Shown here: one piece after another, positions 33,747 to 42,137 of the stretch
Layout of the letters: each line of letters begins with the position of its first letter
Numbering within the stretch: position 1 is the first letter of the stretch
Origin: Bacteroidota bacterium
Lineage (GTDB): Bacteria > Bacteroidota > Bacteroidia > NS11-12g > UBA9320
NCBI GenBank assembly: GCA_024679565.1
Contig: JAIBDD010000003.1
Location: forward strand, 1-42,772
Direction: 5' to 3'
DNA length: 42,772 nt
Program-made: the position numbers and the translations under genes
Notes under the pieces: model-generated
Told to the model about the DNA's origin: nothing
The model's input: only the letters and a program-made list of their open reading frames with translations
Databases searched by the model: none

Positions 33747-34901
33747 ATGGTTATCGCAGTTAAGCATAGAAACACGTCAGACAAATTGAAAAACTCATTT
33801 GTTTTCATGGGTGTCTTACTCTGTTCGCTTTCAGCTACAGCTGCTGGCTTCGACTATACACCAACCATTGTTCAAATTAACAAGCACCAACAAAGCGACA
33901 CAGTGGGGTTTAACCTCGTGGATGGCGCATACAAACTATTTTACAAATATATTTTGGACGGTTCTGTAAAATTATGGGACTCTCCTGCCAAAAAGATCCA
34001 GATAACTCCAGAAGCGTTACAGTCTATTGAGAAACAAAACGATTTAGACTTTAGACAATCGGAAGACCTATTTGTATATGAGTACTGGAAACTCTATAAA
34101 AAAGACTTCGAATTTCAGGTTATTGGCTTTTCGTTCTTTGCCAGAAACGACAAACGCGACAAGGTGAATTTCGGATATATCGATGCGTCAGATGTGCAAA
34201 GTTTGCTAAGCCGAGTTGTCATAGCAACGAATATAAACGGCCCAACGAATTTGAGCTATTGGCATGCATTGATGAGCAAGAGTTATCAATTTAACATCGC
34301 TAAATTTGGCAATGTCGATCTAGTCAAAAACCCGTCTTTAGCTTTCGATTTAAAACGAGATATTTTTAACTCTCGAAAAATAAAAACCAACAAATACGTC
34401 ATCACACCAACAAAAGAAGTTGAATACTTTGTTTACCCTAGTGTGGATAGTAGTACGGGCAGTTATTATTTATGTCATGCCATAGAGTCGTATTACAATA
34501 GCAATAGACATACCTATTACAACGAAACCCCAGCACCCTCGGTTAACTATTTAGACATCAACACTAAGCTAAAAGTTACGCGAATAGATGTAAGCGAAAT
34601 TTGGATGAAAAATGAGCGCAATCAAATTAGCTATACACCGCAACGCATTAGAATTTACATTAATGAAGTTCCGATGCCAGAAATATCCGTTCTGGATTTG
34701 AGCAAAAAAAGCATCTTGATTCAATTCAGACCAATCAATGAATTTTTGAAAGAAAAAGAATTTAAATACACCTTAAAACGGGTCAATTTTGAACCAATAT
34801 ATGGTTATGAAGCAGACGAAATTAAAACTGCGCTGTACACCAAGGATTGGAATAAAATTCAATACACCCCACCAAAAACCCTAAAGAATAAAAGAAATTA
34901 A
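33747..34901 (+). CDS. Exported protein of unknown function (possible remote GldN/PorN relative)
   Basis: This is a 384-residue protein with an N-terminal signal sequence (KLKNSFVFMGVLLCSLSATAAG). It is followed by a mixed alpha/beta region: GSVKLWDSPAKKIQITPEAL, then FVYEYWKLYKKDFEFQVIGF and GYIDASDVQSLL. The motif order of an aromatic-Trp strand, a charged turn, an [IL]-G-[IF] strand and then a downstream helix resembles the second half of T9SS ring proteins GldN/PorN, but the resemblance is weak and no diagnostic motif confirms it. The C-terminal half (SYYLCHAIESYYNSNRH, VSEIWMKNERNQISYTPQRI) is unfamiliar. The stop codon overlaps the next ATG by one base, so the protein is co-translated with the phosphohexomutase. 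It starts 36 bases after gcdH. Confidence 0.6.
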   Translation: MVIAVKHRNTSDKLKNSFVFMGVLLCSLSATAAGFDYTPTIVQINKHQQSDTVGFNLVDGAYKLFYKYILDGSVKLWDSPAKKIQITPEALQSIEKQNDLDFRQSEDLFVYEYWKLYKKDFEFQVIGFSFFARNDKRDKVNFGYIDASDVQSLLSRVVIATNINGPTNLSYWHALMSKSYQFNIAKFGNVDLVKNPSLAFDLKRDIFNSRKIKTNKYVITPTKEVEYFVYPSVDSSTGSYYLCHAIESYYNSNRHTYYNETPAPSVNYLDINTKLKVTRIDVSEIWMKNERNQISYTPQRIRIYINEVPMPEISVLDLSKKSILIQFRPINEFLKEKEFKYTLKRVNFEPIYGYEADEIKTALYTKDWNKIQYTPPKTLKNKRN

Positions 34902-36304
34902 TGACGTACAAAATTAAGTTTGGCACCGACGGATGGAGAGAAATAATAGGTAAAGATTACACCGTTGCCAATGTTAAAAGAGTTGCGCAAGCTACTGCAA
35001 CTTGGATGGTCGATTCTAAACTAAACCAAACAGCCATTATTGGTTACGATTGCAGATTTGGAGGCCAAATGTTTATGGAAGCGACTGCTGAAGTATTTGC
35101 AGCCAATGGCGTAAAATGCTTGGTTGCTGAACATTTTGTAAGCACGCCGATGGTGTCTTTAGCCGCAAATAGCCTTAAAGCAGGTGTTGGAATTGTGATT
35201 ACCGCAAGCCATAACCCACCGTCATACAATGGATATAAAATAAAGGCTACCTATGGTGGCCCTGCAACCCCAGCAGAAGTTCAAAAAATAGAGGACCAAA
35301 TTCAAGAAGACATTCCTGCAGTTGGCAAATCATACGATGCATATAAGGCCGACGGCTTGATAGAAATCATCGACATGGAAACCATGTATTTTAACCATGT
35401 GGAGGCCAATTTTGATATGGACACACTAAGAAGCGGGAAACTTGAACTAGCATATGATGCTATGTATGGTGCAGGTCAAGACATCGTAAGAAGGTTGTTA
35501 CCTGACGCTACCTTCCTGCATTGTGAGAATAACCCTGGATTTGATGGTCAAGCACCAGAACCCATTCATAAAAACCTCCAAGAATTTAGTCAGTTGATAG
35601 AAATGGCGGGCGACATAGACAGTGGCTTAGCTACTGATGGTGACGCAGATAGAGTTGGTTTGTATAATGCGAAAGGCAAGTTTATCGACTCCCACCATAT
35701 CATACTTTTACTCATACATTATTTACACAAGCACAAAGGCTTATCTGGAAAAGTCGTAACCAGTTTTAGCTGTACAGGGAAAATCAAAAAACTCTGTTCG
35801 ATGTATGGCCTTGAGCAACAAACAACGAAAATTGGGTTTAAATATATCTGTGATATCATGGTACAAGAAGATGTACTTATTGGTGGAGAAGAGTCTGGTG
35901 GTATAGCCATAAAGGGCCATATTCCTGAACGTGACGGTGTTTGGATTGGATTTATGATTTGGGAGTTTATGGCAAAAACAGGTAAGTCGTTGGACGACCT
36001 GATTGAAGAAATCTACGATTTAGTTGGCTCATTCGCTGTTGAACGTTATGATTTGAAACTAGATGAAAGTTTAAAACAAACAATCGTTGCCAATTGTAAG
36101 AACGGAACCTATTCGAAATTTGGCGGCTACACCGTTGAATCAACAGAAGATACAGATGGATTTAAGTTTCACTTGGGCAATGATCAATGGGTGATGATTA
36201 GACCAAGCGGTACGGAGCCAGTATTACGGGTATATGCGGAAGCTGGAAATTCAGAAGAAGCTTTTAACATATTAGATGCAACCAAAAGCACCATTTTGGG
36301 GTAA
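34901..36304 (+). CDS. Phosphoglucomutase/phosphomannomutase family protein
   Basis: This 467-residue alpha-D-phosphohexomutase interconverts hexose 1- and 6-phosphates for nucleotide-sugar supply. The four active-site loops are complete: phosphoserine loop TASHNPPSYNG (101-111, S103), metal loop DGDADRVG (246-253), sugar-specificity loop GGEESGG (328-334) and phosphate-binding RPSGTEPVLRVY near 433. GEESGG leaves the glucose versus mannose preference open. The start ATG shares a base with the upstream stop. The 3' end may overlap the next gene. It could feed the polysaccharide genes in the window (glf, GT2). It is cytoplasmic, unlike its exported operon neighbours. Confidence 0.93.
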   Translation: MTYKIKFGTDGWREIIGKDYTVANVKRVAQATATWMVDSKLNQTAIIGYDCRFGGQMFMEATAEVFAANGVKCLVAEHFVSTPMVSLAANSLKAGVGIVITASHNPPSYNGYKIKATYGGPATPAEVQKIEDQIQEDIPAVGKSYDAYKADGLIEIIDMETMYFNHVEANFDMDTLRSGKLELAYDAMYGAGQDIVRRLLPDATFLHCENNPGFDGQAPEPIHKNLQEFSQLIEMAGDIDSGLATDGDADRVGLYNAKGKFIDSHHIILLLIHYLHKHKGLSGKVVTSFSCTGKIKKLCSMYGLEQQTTKIGFKYICDIMVQEDVLIGGEESGGIAIKGHIPERDGVWIGFMIWEFMAKTGKSLDDLIEEIYDLVGSFAVERYDLKLDESLKQTIVANCKNGTYSKFGGYTVESTEDTDGFKFHLGNDQWVMIRPSGTEPVLRVYAEAGNSEEAFNILDATKSTILG

Positions 36305-37211
36305 TGCCATAATGTTCATACTTCTGTTTGTGAGCTTGAGTAGTCAGGCACAAACACAGGTATCTGATTCATTAACTAAAGTAAAACAAAGGAAAACCTT
36401 CGTTTTGGCAGGGAATGCCGTTGCCTATTCGGCCTCTATGTATGGCCTTTACAACCTATGGTACAAAGACTATCCATTAACTTCTTTTCATTTCCATAAC
36501 GACAACAAAGACTGGTTTCAAATGGACAAGGTGGGCCACGCCTATAGTTGTTATTATGAAGGTGTGGTTGGCATAGACATGTTAAAATGGGCTGGCTTTT
36601 CGCATAAAACAGCGTCCATCCTTGGAGGATCTTACGGCTTTTTCATCCAAACTGGGATAGAAATCTTTGACGGATTTTCTGAAAAATGGGGCGCATCAAC
36701 AGGTGACATCGTGGCAAACACGATTGGCTCTGGAATGGTTATTAGCCAAAGTCTTTTGTGGGACGAACAAAGGGTCTGGATGAAACTATCGTATCAACCC
36801 ACCCGATACGCCAATATTCGCCCAGAACTTCTGGGTACTTCAGACATAGAAAGATTGTTCAAAGACTACAACGGCCAAACTTATTGGTTGTCTGGTAATG
36901 TAAAATCATTTCTAAGAAATGACCACCCTTTCCCTGAATGGCTCAACATAGCTGTAGGGTATGGAATTGATGGGTTTGTAAGCTCAGACGACAACACCTT
37001 TGAAAGGAACAACACTGTTCTTGACTATAGGCACATTCCGCAGGCTCGACAGTTTTACCTTGCGCCTGATATAGATTTAACCCGGATTAAAACAGATAAT
37101 AAAGCATTACGGATTAGCTTTAGGCTTTTAAATTGCATCAAATTTCCATTGCCAGGCTTGTCTTATAATGCTCAAAATAGAAAGTTCGGTTTCAATCTTA
37201 TTCAATTTTAA
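36276..37211 (+). CDS. DUF2279 exported protein
   Basis: This is a 311-residue protein with a signal sequence ending near SSQAQ. The family core is visible: NDNKDWFQMDKVGHAYSCYY (conserved D-K-x-G-H), ASILGGSYGFFIQTGIEIFDGFSEKWGAS (hydrophobic helix with E-x-x-DG) and DIVANTIGSGMVISQ. This matches the DUF2279 family of envelope proteins with small membrane-inserted helices, whose function is unknown. The C-terminal half has beta-strand patterns. The start is ambiguous. ATG at 36276 overlaps the previous gene by 29 bases and provides the positive charge of the signal peptide. ATG at 36312 avoids the overlap but leaves an uncharged n-region. It lies 30 bases upstream of the SPOR-domain gene. 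Confidence 0.78.
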   Translation: MQPKAPFWGNAIMFILLFVSLSSQAQTQVSDSLTKVKQRKTFVLAGNAVAYSASMYGLYNLWYKDYPLTSFHFHNDNKDWFQMDKVGHAYSCYYEGVVGIDMLKWAGFSHKTASILGGSYGFFIQTGIEIFDGFSEKWGASTGDIVANTIGSGMVISQSLLWDEQRVWMKLSYQPTRYANIRPELLGTSDIERLFKDYNGQTYWLSGNVKSFLRNDHPFPEWLNIAVGYGIDGFVSSDDNTFERNNTVLDYRHIPQARQFYLAPDIDLTRIKTDNKALRISFRLLNCIKFPLPGLSYNAQNRKFGFNLIQF

Positions 37212-37241
37212 ACGGCACCAAACTGCAACTACCCACCTTAT

Positions 37242-38984
37242 ATGACAGCTAAAATTCTTGTTTCAATCCTACTCCTTTCACTTGGTCAATTGGCGATTGG
37301 TCAACTCCCAGAACTTGTGCGACAAACCGAAACACTAGAAACGGAAATTAAACTGTTAACCGACGCATCAGAAGAAGGACAGTTACAGGTATATACTATG
37401 CTAAGTCTTGCCAGAAACCAATACCACCTAGACAATTACACAGAGGCTGAAAAGCAATATCTAAAAGTGATTACGGACCCAGTGTGCACAACGCTTGACT
37501 ATAAAGCGTTAGCCATTTGCTTGAGACAAAATGGGAAAACCAGTTTGGCCAATGAATTTTACGAAGCTTACACCAAGACCTCAGAGGGCACTACGTTTAA
37601 ACAAATTTGGAATTCGGACAATAGGCCAAGTAAAGGGATAACAAGGCCAATTGTAAACAAGCTGACCCAATATGACTTTATATATGGAAGTGTCAATCCA
37701 AACGGTTCTACCAATTTAAACATTGACCATGGCACTGTTACAGGGAATATTAGTTGCGAGTCGTTTATCAATTTAGAAGCAGTGCAATTTCCTGTTGAAT
37801 CCTTTAATAATTTAGGCTCCTTCACCAAAGGAGAAAAAAGCGGTAGCTACTACTATAGTTACAAAAAAACGAACGGTTACTATGGAATATATTATCTGGA
37901 ATTCAAGAAAAACAAATGGACAAAAGCCCGTGAGCTTATTTTAGGTGAGCCATCAGCAAATTATTGTTTCCCATTTTTCTTAAATGGCAATTTGTTTTTC
38001 AGCAGCGATAAAGGAGGAGGTCACGGATTATTTGACCTTTATAGTGCCAAGGTTCAAGGCAAAAATCCAATCGAAATCAGCAACCTAGGGCCACAAATCA
38101 ATACCGACAAAAACGAAATATTACCGAGTGTTTATGATGGCTTATTTAGCTATTCATCTAATGGCCTTCCTGGCCAAGGTGGTTACGACATGTATTATTC
38201 CGATTGGTCGTTTCAACGCATTAGAAGTATACCATACCCTTTTAATACCACGGCTGACGAATTCATCTTAATCCAAAAAGACAAGGAAAAAGCGAGTTTG
38301 TTTAGAGGCACCGAAAACAAGATAAACTTGGTACGTGTCTCCTATTATGTAGATTACCTAAAAACACTGAACGGTCAGGTGGTTGACAAACAGTCCAACG
38401 GACTTAAGAATGCACGTATATTACTAACAAAGTCTTTTCAAGATCAAGGCATATTTCAAACCTCCTCTTCAGACGGAACATTCTCCGTTGTGATACCTGA
38501 TACGATTAATTCTTGGATGATTGAATGCCACAAAGTTGGATTTATTAAAAGTAATTTAGAAATTGATATTACCACCCTCGGAGAAAACCCTTTAATTATT
38601 GTTTTAAGTCCAATTAAACCTGTCGAACCTGAGCCTATTTTTATTGTCAGCTCTAAATCAAAAAATGTGATTCCTGCTGAACCACAAGTGAGTAACGACA
38701 GTATCAGCCAGACTCTAAACGACGACAGCACATTTACAGAAGTAAACAATACCGGTAGATTTTATATTGTTTTGGCGTCTACAAAAAAATATGAAACGGC
38801 CTATGCCATCTGGGACAAACGTCGTCTCTCCTACCCCAACATAGAGATTCTTAAAAACGATGAGATGCATGTGTATCGTGTTGGCATATTCGCTGGCACA
38901 AGCTACAAAGAAGCCATGACTGCACATAGAAAGACAAGAAAAACGGTCTCAGATGCTTGGATTTTACGTCCAGACATGCAATAA
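37242..38984 (+). CDS. PorE-like envelope protein: TPR, beta-propeller, regulatory-like domain and C-terminal SPOR
   Basis: This is a 580-residue exported protein (signal MTAKILVSILLLSLGQLAIG). TPR-like helices span about 46-112. A PD40/WD40-like propeller spans about 200-365, including LFFSSDKGGGHGLFDLYSAK (251-270) and a GGYDMYYSDW blade. A carboxypeptidase-regulatory-like beta sandwich covers about 376-456 (LNGQVVDKQSNGLKNARILL ... SSDGTFSVVIP). After a Ser/Thr/Pro linker, a SPOR-type domain occupies about 506-578 (GRFYIVLASTKKYETAYAIW ... VYRVGIFAG). TPR-propeller-regulatory order is that of T9SS PorE, but PorE ends in an OmpA peptidoglycan-binding domain. SPOR also binds peptidoglycan, so an analogous anchoring role is inferred. 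It is last in its operon and convergent with the BNR gene (stops 2 bases apart). Confidence 0.75.
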   Translation: MTAKILVSILLLSLGQLAIGQLPELVRQTETLETEIKLLTDASEEGQLQVYTMLSLARNQYHLDNYTEAEKQYLKVITDPVCTTLDYKALAICLRQNGKTSLANEFYEAYTKTSEGTTFKQIWNSDNRPSKGITRPIVNKLTQYDFIYGSVNPNGSTNLNIDHGTVTGNISCESFINLEAVQFPVESFNNLGSFTKGEKSGSYYYSYKKTNGYYGIYYLEFKKNKWTKARELILGEPSANYCFPFFLNGNLFFSSDKGGGHGLFDLYSAKVQGKNPIEISNLGPQINTDKNEILPSVYDGLFSYSSNGLPGQGGYDMYYSDWSFQRIRSIPYPFNTTADEFILIQKDKEKASLFRGTENKINLVRVSYYVDYLKTLNGQVVDKQSNGLKNARILLTKSFQDQGIFQTSSSDGTFSVVIPDTINSWMIECHKVGFIKSNLEIDITTLGENPLIIVLSPIKPVEPEPIFIVSSKSKNVIPAEPQVSNDSISQTLNDDSTFTEVNNTGRFYIVLASTKKYETAYAIWDKRRLSYPNIEILKNDEMHVYRVGIFAGTSYKEAMTAHRKTRKTVSDAWILRPDMQ

Positions 38985-38986
38985 CC

Positions 38987-41101
38987 TTATTCCAAGAAAC
39001 TGGAAAAATCTAGTTTCCATATGCCATTTCCAAATGTCGCGGCATAAATGGCTTTCTCTATAATATCAAATTCCAAATCGATGACGTGTGCGTTGGGAAT
39101 TTTACCTTCCAACTTCATCCACTTATCTGCGTTATTTCTTCTGTAATATACACCCTCATCGGTAGCCAGAAGACGATGCGTTGAACCCTCGACCAGGATC
39201 ATTTTAAGTGCATTAAGGTTAGGCAATCCTTCACTGTAGTTCATCCAAGTTTGTCCACCGTCAATACTTTTGTACACACGATGACGTTGCTCACCATCAT
39301 CAAATCCATAGAGTGCAACAAAAACCTCATCACTGTTTAATGGATTGCTGACGATAGACGTTATTTCCCGCCAAGCCAAAATTGGTAAGGTGTTCGTAAT
39401 ATCAATCCAATCATACCCAGTATCAGATCTTTTCCCCTTATATAGTTTGCCAACAAGTCCTTTTTCTGAAGGGTCCCAGGTTGGTTGATCTTTAGCAAAG
39501 TAAACTACGTTACTATCGGTATCGGATACATCGAGTCCTACAATTTTTGTAAAACCATGAGGGACATCTTTTGTAAGGTTGAGCCAATTTTTCCTAGCTT
39601 GCAATTCCCATATGTCGTGATCAGTAGCCCATACCTTTTCGCTATTTAGCGGGCTAAATACAAATGGGTACTTAAACCGCTTAGGCCTGTAGGGTGTATA
39701 AATAACTTCCCAATGCGTATTGGTAAAGTTCCCTTTACGTAAACGCATGCCATTTTGCATCACGTAAATATCTTCTCCCCGAATCAGGTTCATCCCTCCA
39801 TCACCATATATAGTCGACGTATTGTACCACACATTGTTTTGATAAATCATTGATGACAAGTCTTGACAGCCACCTACAATTCGGCCACTATCTACAGCTA
39901 TATCATAAAACTGAGTGGCTTGTAGGCCATAACCATTCAAGGTGATCCATGTTTGCGCCTCGTCTTTACTCAAAGAAACGCCACCGTCGTTTCCAACCAA
40001 TAAATGTCCATTTGCCGTATACATCAATGATCGAATATCGTCATGCATAAACTGAGGAGATTTCCAAACTGGTGCCGAAACCAAATCAAAAGACTTTCCT
40101 TGATTGGTTGACTTATACAGGCGCACACTTCCCACCACCATTTGATTTGAGTCGGTTGGATGCCAAACCATCTCGGCATGGTTAATATCTACTCGGTCAA
40201 AATCACGATTTCTCAAGACATTGTACCAAGTCTTGCCAAAATCATCAGACCGATCTATATAGTTGATCCGCTTGTAACTGTACACCACAACAATTTGATT
40301 ATTGTTCTGAGGATTTAAAGCATATGCAAATCGACTAGGCAGTGAGTCTCTCTTATTTTTATATTGTTGAAATGTGAATTTATGCTGCTGTGACTCCCAA
40401 TTTTTGCCACCATCAACACTAGTTAGTAGTAATGCCCCTGAGGCAATGACTTTGTTTGGCTCAGTATTGTGGAGGTCTAGGTGCCTAAAGTTTACACGGG
40501 CCTTTGCATCACGATCATACACCTTAGTCCATGACTCTGTTTTGTCTGAGCTTTTATAAATATCTGTTGCTGAGCATGCGTAAAATAATTGGGTATTCAC
40601 TGTGCTTTGCTCTACACAATACATTGGCGTTTTGTCCATAGGACTGAAGGTTAAGCCAGTGCCTTTCCATTTTTTACCTCCATTTGTTGAATATAGAATT
40701 CCGTGCCCCCATTTGCTATCCCATGTATTGGTTGCAGTAGCGACCCACAGTCTTTTTTTGTTTTTTGGATCGACTGCTATATCCCAGACGCCACATACCT
40801 TATCAACGTCAAATCTGAACTTCCATGTTTTTCCACTATTTTTTGAAACAAACATTCCGCCCACATTGCTGCCTGCATATAGCCGTTTCTCTTTTTTATT
40901 GCCCGGAACCACATGTTCTATCCAGCCAACACCATTTGCCGTCCAAACTCCAGAATCAACACCGCTTACCGGTGTTTCGAAAGGACCTAAAGAAACCCAT
41001 TTGTATTTAGGCAGTTTTTGTTGCGCAACTGTTTGCGTAACGACACCAATTAAAAAAACAAGAATTAATTTTTTACATCCTAGCACAATCAAAAGTAGCA
41101 T
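38987..41101 (-). CDS. BNR/sortilin-like beta-propeller exoprotein without T9SS CTD
   Basis: This secreted protein of about 704 residues is built of many Asp-box repeats (SKNSGKTWKFR, STNGGKKWKGT, SVDGGKNWESQ, SDDFGKTWYNV, STNQGKSFDLV, SIDGGQTWMNY), so it is a beta-propeller related to the 852-residue protein at 29.5-32.1 kb. It ends in FGNGIWKLDFSSFLE with no T9SS CTD and no lipobox, so it may stay in the periplasm or leave by another route. The start is uncertain. The signal peptide core is CKKLILVFLIGVVTQTVAQ. An ATG at 41146 adds a second hydrophobic stretch, the ATG at 41101 is used here, and a GTG five codons further is also possible. The function is unknown, and there is no evidence for glycosidase residues. 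Confidence 0.72.
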   Translation of the reverse strand: MLLLIVLGCKKLILVFLIGVVTQTVAQQKLPKYKWVSLGPFETPVSGVDSGVWTANGVGWIEHVVPGNKKEKRLYAGSNVGGMFVSKNSGKTWKFRFDVDKVCGVWDIAVDPKNKKRLWVATATNTWDSKWGHGILYSTNGGKKWKGTGLTFSPMDKTPMYCVEQSTVNTQLFYACSATDIYKSSDKTESWTKVYDRDAKARVNFRHLDLHNTEPNKVIASGALLLTSVDGGKNWESQQHKFTFQQYKNKRDSLPSRFAYALNPQNNNQIVVVYSYKRINYIDRSDDFGKTWYNVLRNRDFDRVDINHAEMVWHPTDSNQMVVGSVRLYKSTNQGKSFDLVSAPVWKSPQFMHDDIRSLMYTANGHLLVGNDGGVSLSKDEAQTWITLNGYGLQATQFYDIAVDSGRIVGGCQDLSSMIYQNNVWYNTSTIYGDGGMNLIRGEDIYVMQNGMRLRKGNFTNTHWEVIYTPYRPKRFKYPFVFSPLNSEKVWATDHDIWELQARKNWLNLTKDVPHGFTKIVGLDVSDTDSNVVYFAKDQPTWDPSEKGLVGKLYKGKRSDTGYDWIDITNTLPILAWREITSIVSNPLNSDEVFVALYGFDDGEQRHRVYKSIDGGQTWMNYSEGLPNLNALKMILVEGSTHRLLATDEGVYYRRNNADKWMKLEGKIPNAHVIDLEFDIIEKAIYAATFGNGIWKLDFSSFLE

Positions 41102-41244
41102 CTTTAACAATAAATACACGAGAGTCACCCTGTAAAACCAAAACAACCGAATATGTGATTAAAAAGTGAACAAACGGTGAAGAACTTCCTCCTTACGTCA
41201 CCAAGAGTTGCTGCCTTTCTCTTTACTTTCGAATAAAAAAAAGC

Positions 41245-41628
41245 ATGAGTTTAGAAGTCACTGGACAAGTTATAAAATTATTACCTGAGCAAAGCGGTCA
41301 AAGTCAACGTGGTCCTTGGAAAAAACAAGACATGGTAATCGAGACCAATGAGCAATACCCTAAAAAAATTGCTATTACTTGTTGGGGAGAAAAAGTAGAC
41401 GAAATTCAACAACTTACACCAGGAACAATGGTTAAAGTGGCTATTAATATTGAATCTCGCGAGTATAACGAGCGTTGGTATACCGACATTAAAGCTTGGA
41501 AAATTGACACACAGGTGGGTCAGCCAACAGACAATACCAATACAGGTTCATTTAATAGCATAAATGAAGAACCAGCAGGTGACGCAGTTTTCACTTCGGA
41601 TGAAACAGAAGGCGACCTGCCATTCTAA
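41245..41628 (+). CDS. DUF3127 OB-fold-like protein with SSB-type acidic C-terminal tip
   Basis: This 127-residue protein matches DUF3127: MSLEVTGQVIKLLPEQSGQ, GPWKKQDMVIET, KKIAITCWGEKVDEIQ and NIESREYNERWYTDIKAWKI. The predicted five-strand pattern (about 3-90) resembles an OB fold. It is followed by a flexible Asn/Thr/Glu-rich tail ending in EGDLPF (122-127). Single-stranded-DNA-binding proteins end in a similar acidic DDDIPF tip that recruits repair partners, so a nucleic-acid-binding role is plausible. An upstream TACTTTCG box, one mismatch from consensus, precedes the ATG. It is followed 13 bases later by the phosphoesterase and is probably in one transcript with it. Confidence 0.82.
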   Translation: MSLEVTGQVIKLLPEQSGQSQRGPWKKQDMVIETNEQYPKKIAITCWGEKVDEIQQLTPGTMVKVAINIESREYNERWYTDIKAWKIDTQVGQPTDNTNTGSFNSINEEPAGDAVFTSDETEGDLPF

Positions 41629-41641
41629 CAAATAGTCGGGG

Positions 41642-42133
41642 TTGAAAAAGGTCCTAATACTGTCTGACACACATTCTCTCATAGACGCGCCTATTTTAAA
41701 ATATGCGAAAGCCCATGATGAGGTGTGGCATGCTGGGGATTGGGGCACTATTGACGTTTACGATCAGCTGACAGAGCTTACACCAGTAAAAGGGGTTTAC
41801 GGCAATATTGATGGCCAAACAATTCGGTCAGAAAATCCGAAAGGGAGATGTTTTACAGTTGAGGGCGTTAAGGTGCTGATGACACACATTGGCGGATACC
41901 CAAAGCGTTATAACGCGGATTTCAAAGAACGCATAGTTAAAGAAAAACCCGCATTGGTAATCACGGGGCATTCACACATACTAAAAGTAGTTTACGACCA
42001 CAAACTAAAACACCTGCACATTAATCCTGGAGCAGCAGGAATACATGGGTTTCATAAAGTCCGTACAATGGTTTCTATCGAAGTAGCGGAAGGGAAAATT
42101 AGTAATGCCAAAGTAATAGAACTTAAAAAATAG
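41642..42133 (+). CDS. YfcE/MJ0936-type metallophosphoesterase (TTG start)
   Basis: This 163-residue phosphodiesterase-like protein has the complete metal-binding motif series: SDTH (8-11, D9/H11), HAGDW (30-34, D33), YGNIDG (53-58, N55), MTHIGG (80-85, H82) and TGHSH (108-112, H110/H112). Short members hydrolyse phosphodiesters or phosphomonoesters in the cytoplasm with two divalent metals; the physiological substrate is generally unknown. The start is TTG at 41642, placing KKVLILSDTH at the N-terminus exactly where the family begins; no ATG is available in frame. It lies between the DUF3127 gene (13-base gap) and the PorE-like lipoprotein (4-base gap). Confidence 0.9.
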   Translation: MKKVLILSDTHSLIDAPILKYAKAHDEVWHAGDWGTIDVYDQLTELTPVKGVYGNIDGQTIRSENPKGRCFTVEGVKVLMTHIGGYPKRYNADFKERIVKEKPALVITGHSHILKVVYDHKLKHLHINPGAAGIHGFHKVRTMVSIEVAEGKISNAKVIELKK

Positions 42134-42137
42134 GGTT

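Noticed and set aside
40602-41135. 177-codon plus-strand open frame
   Set aside because: It is wholly antisense to the N-terminal part of the BNR propeller gene. Its translation is a low-complexity Ser/Pro/Phe-rich chain with no domain signature, typical of a shadow frame.
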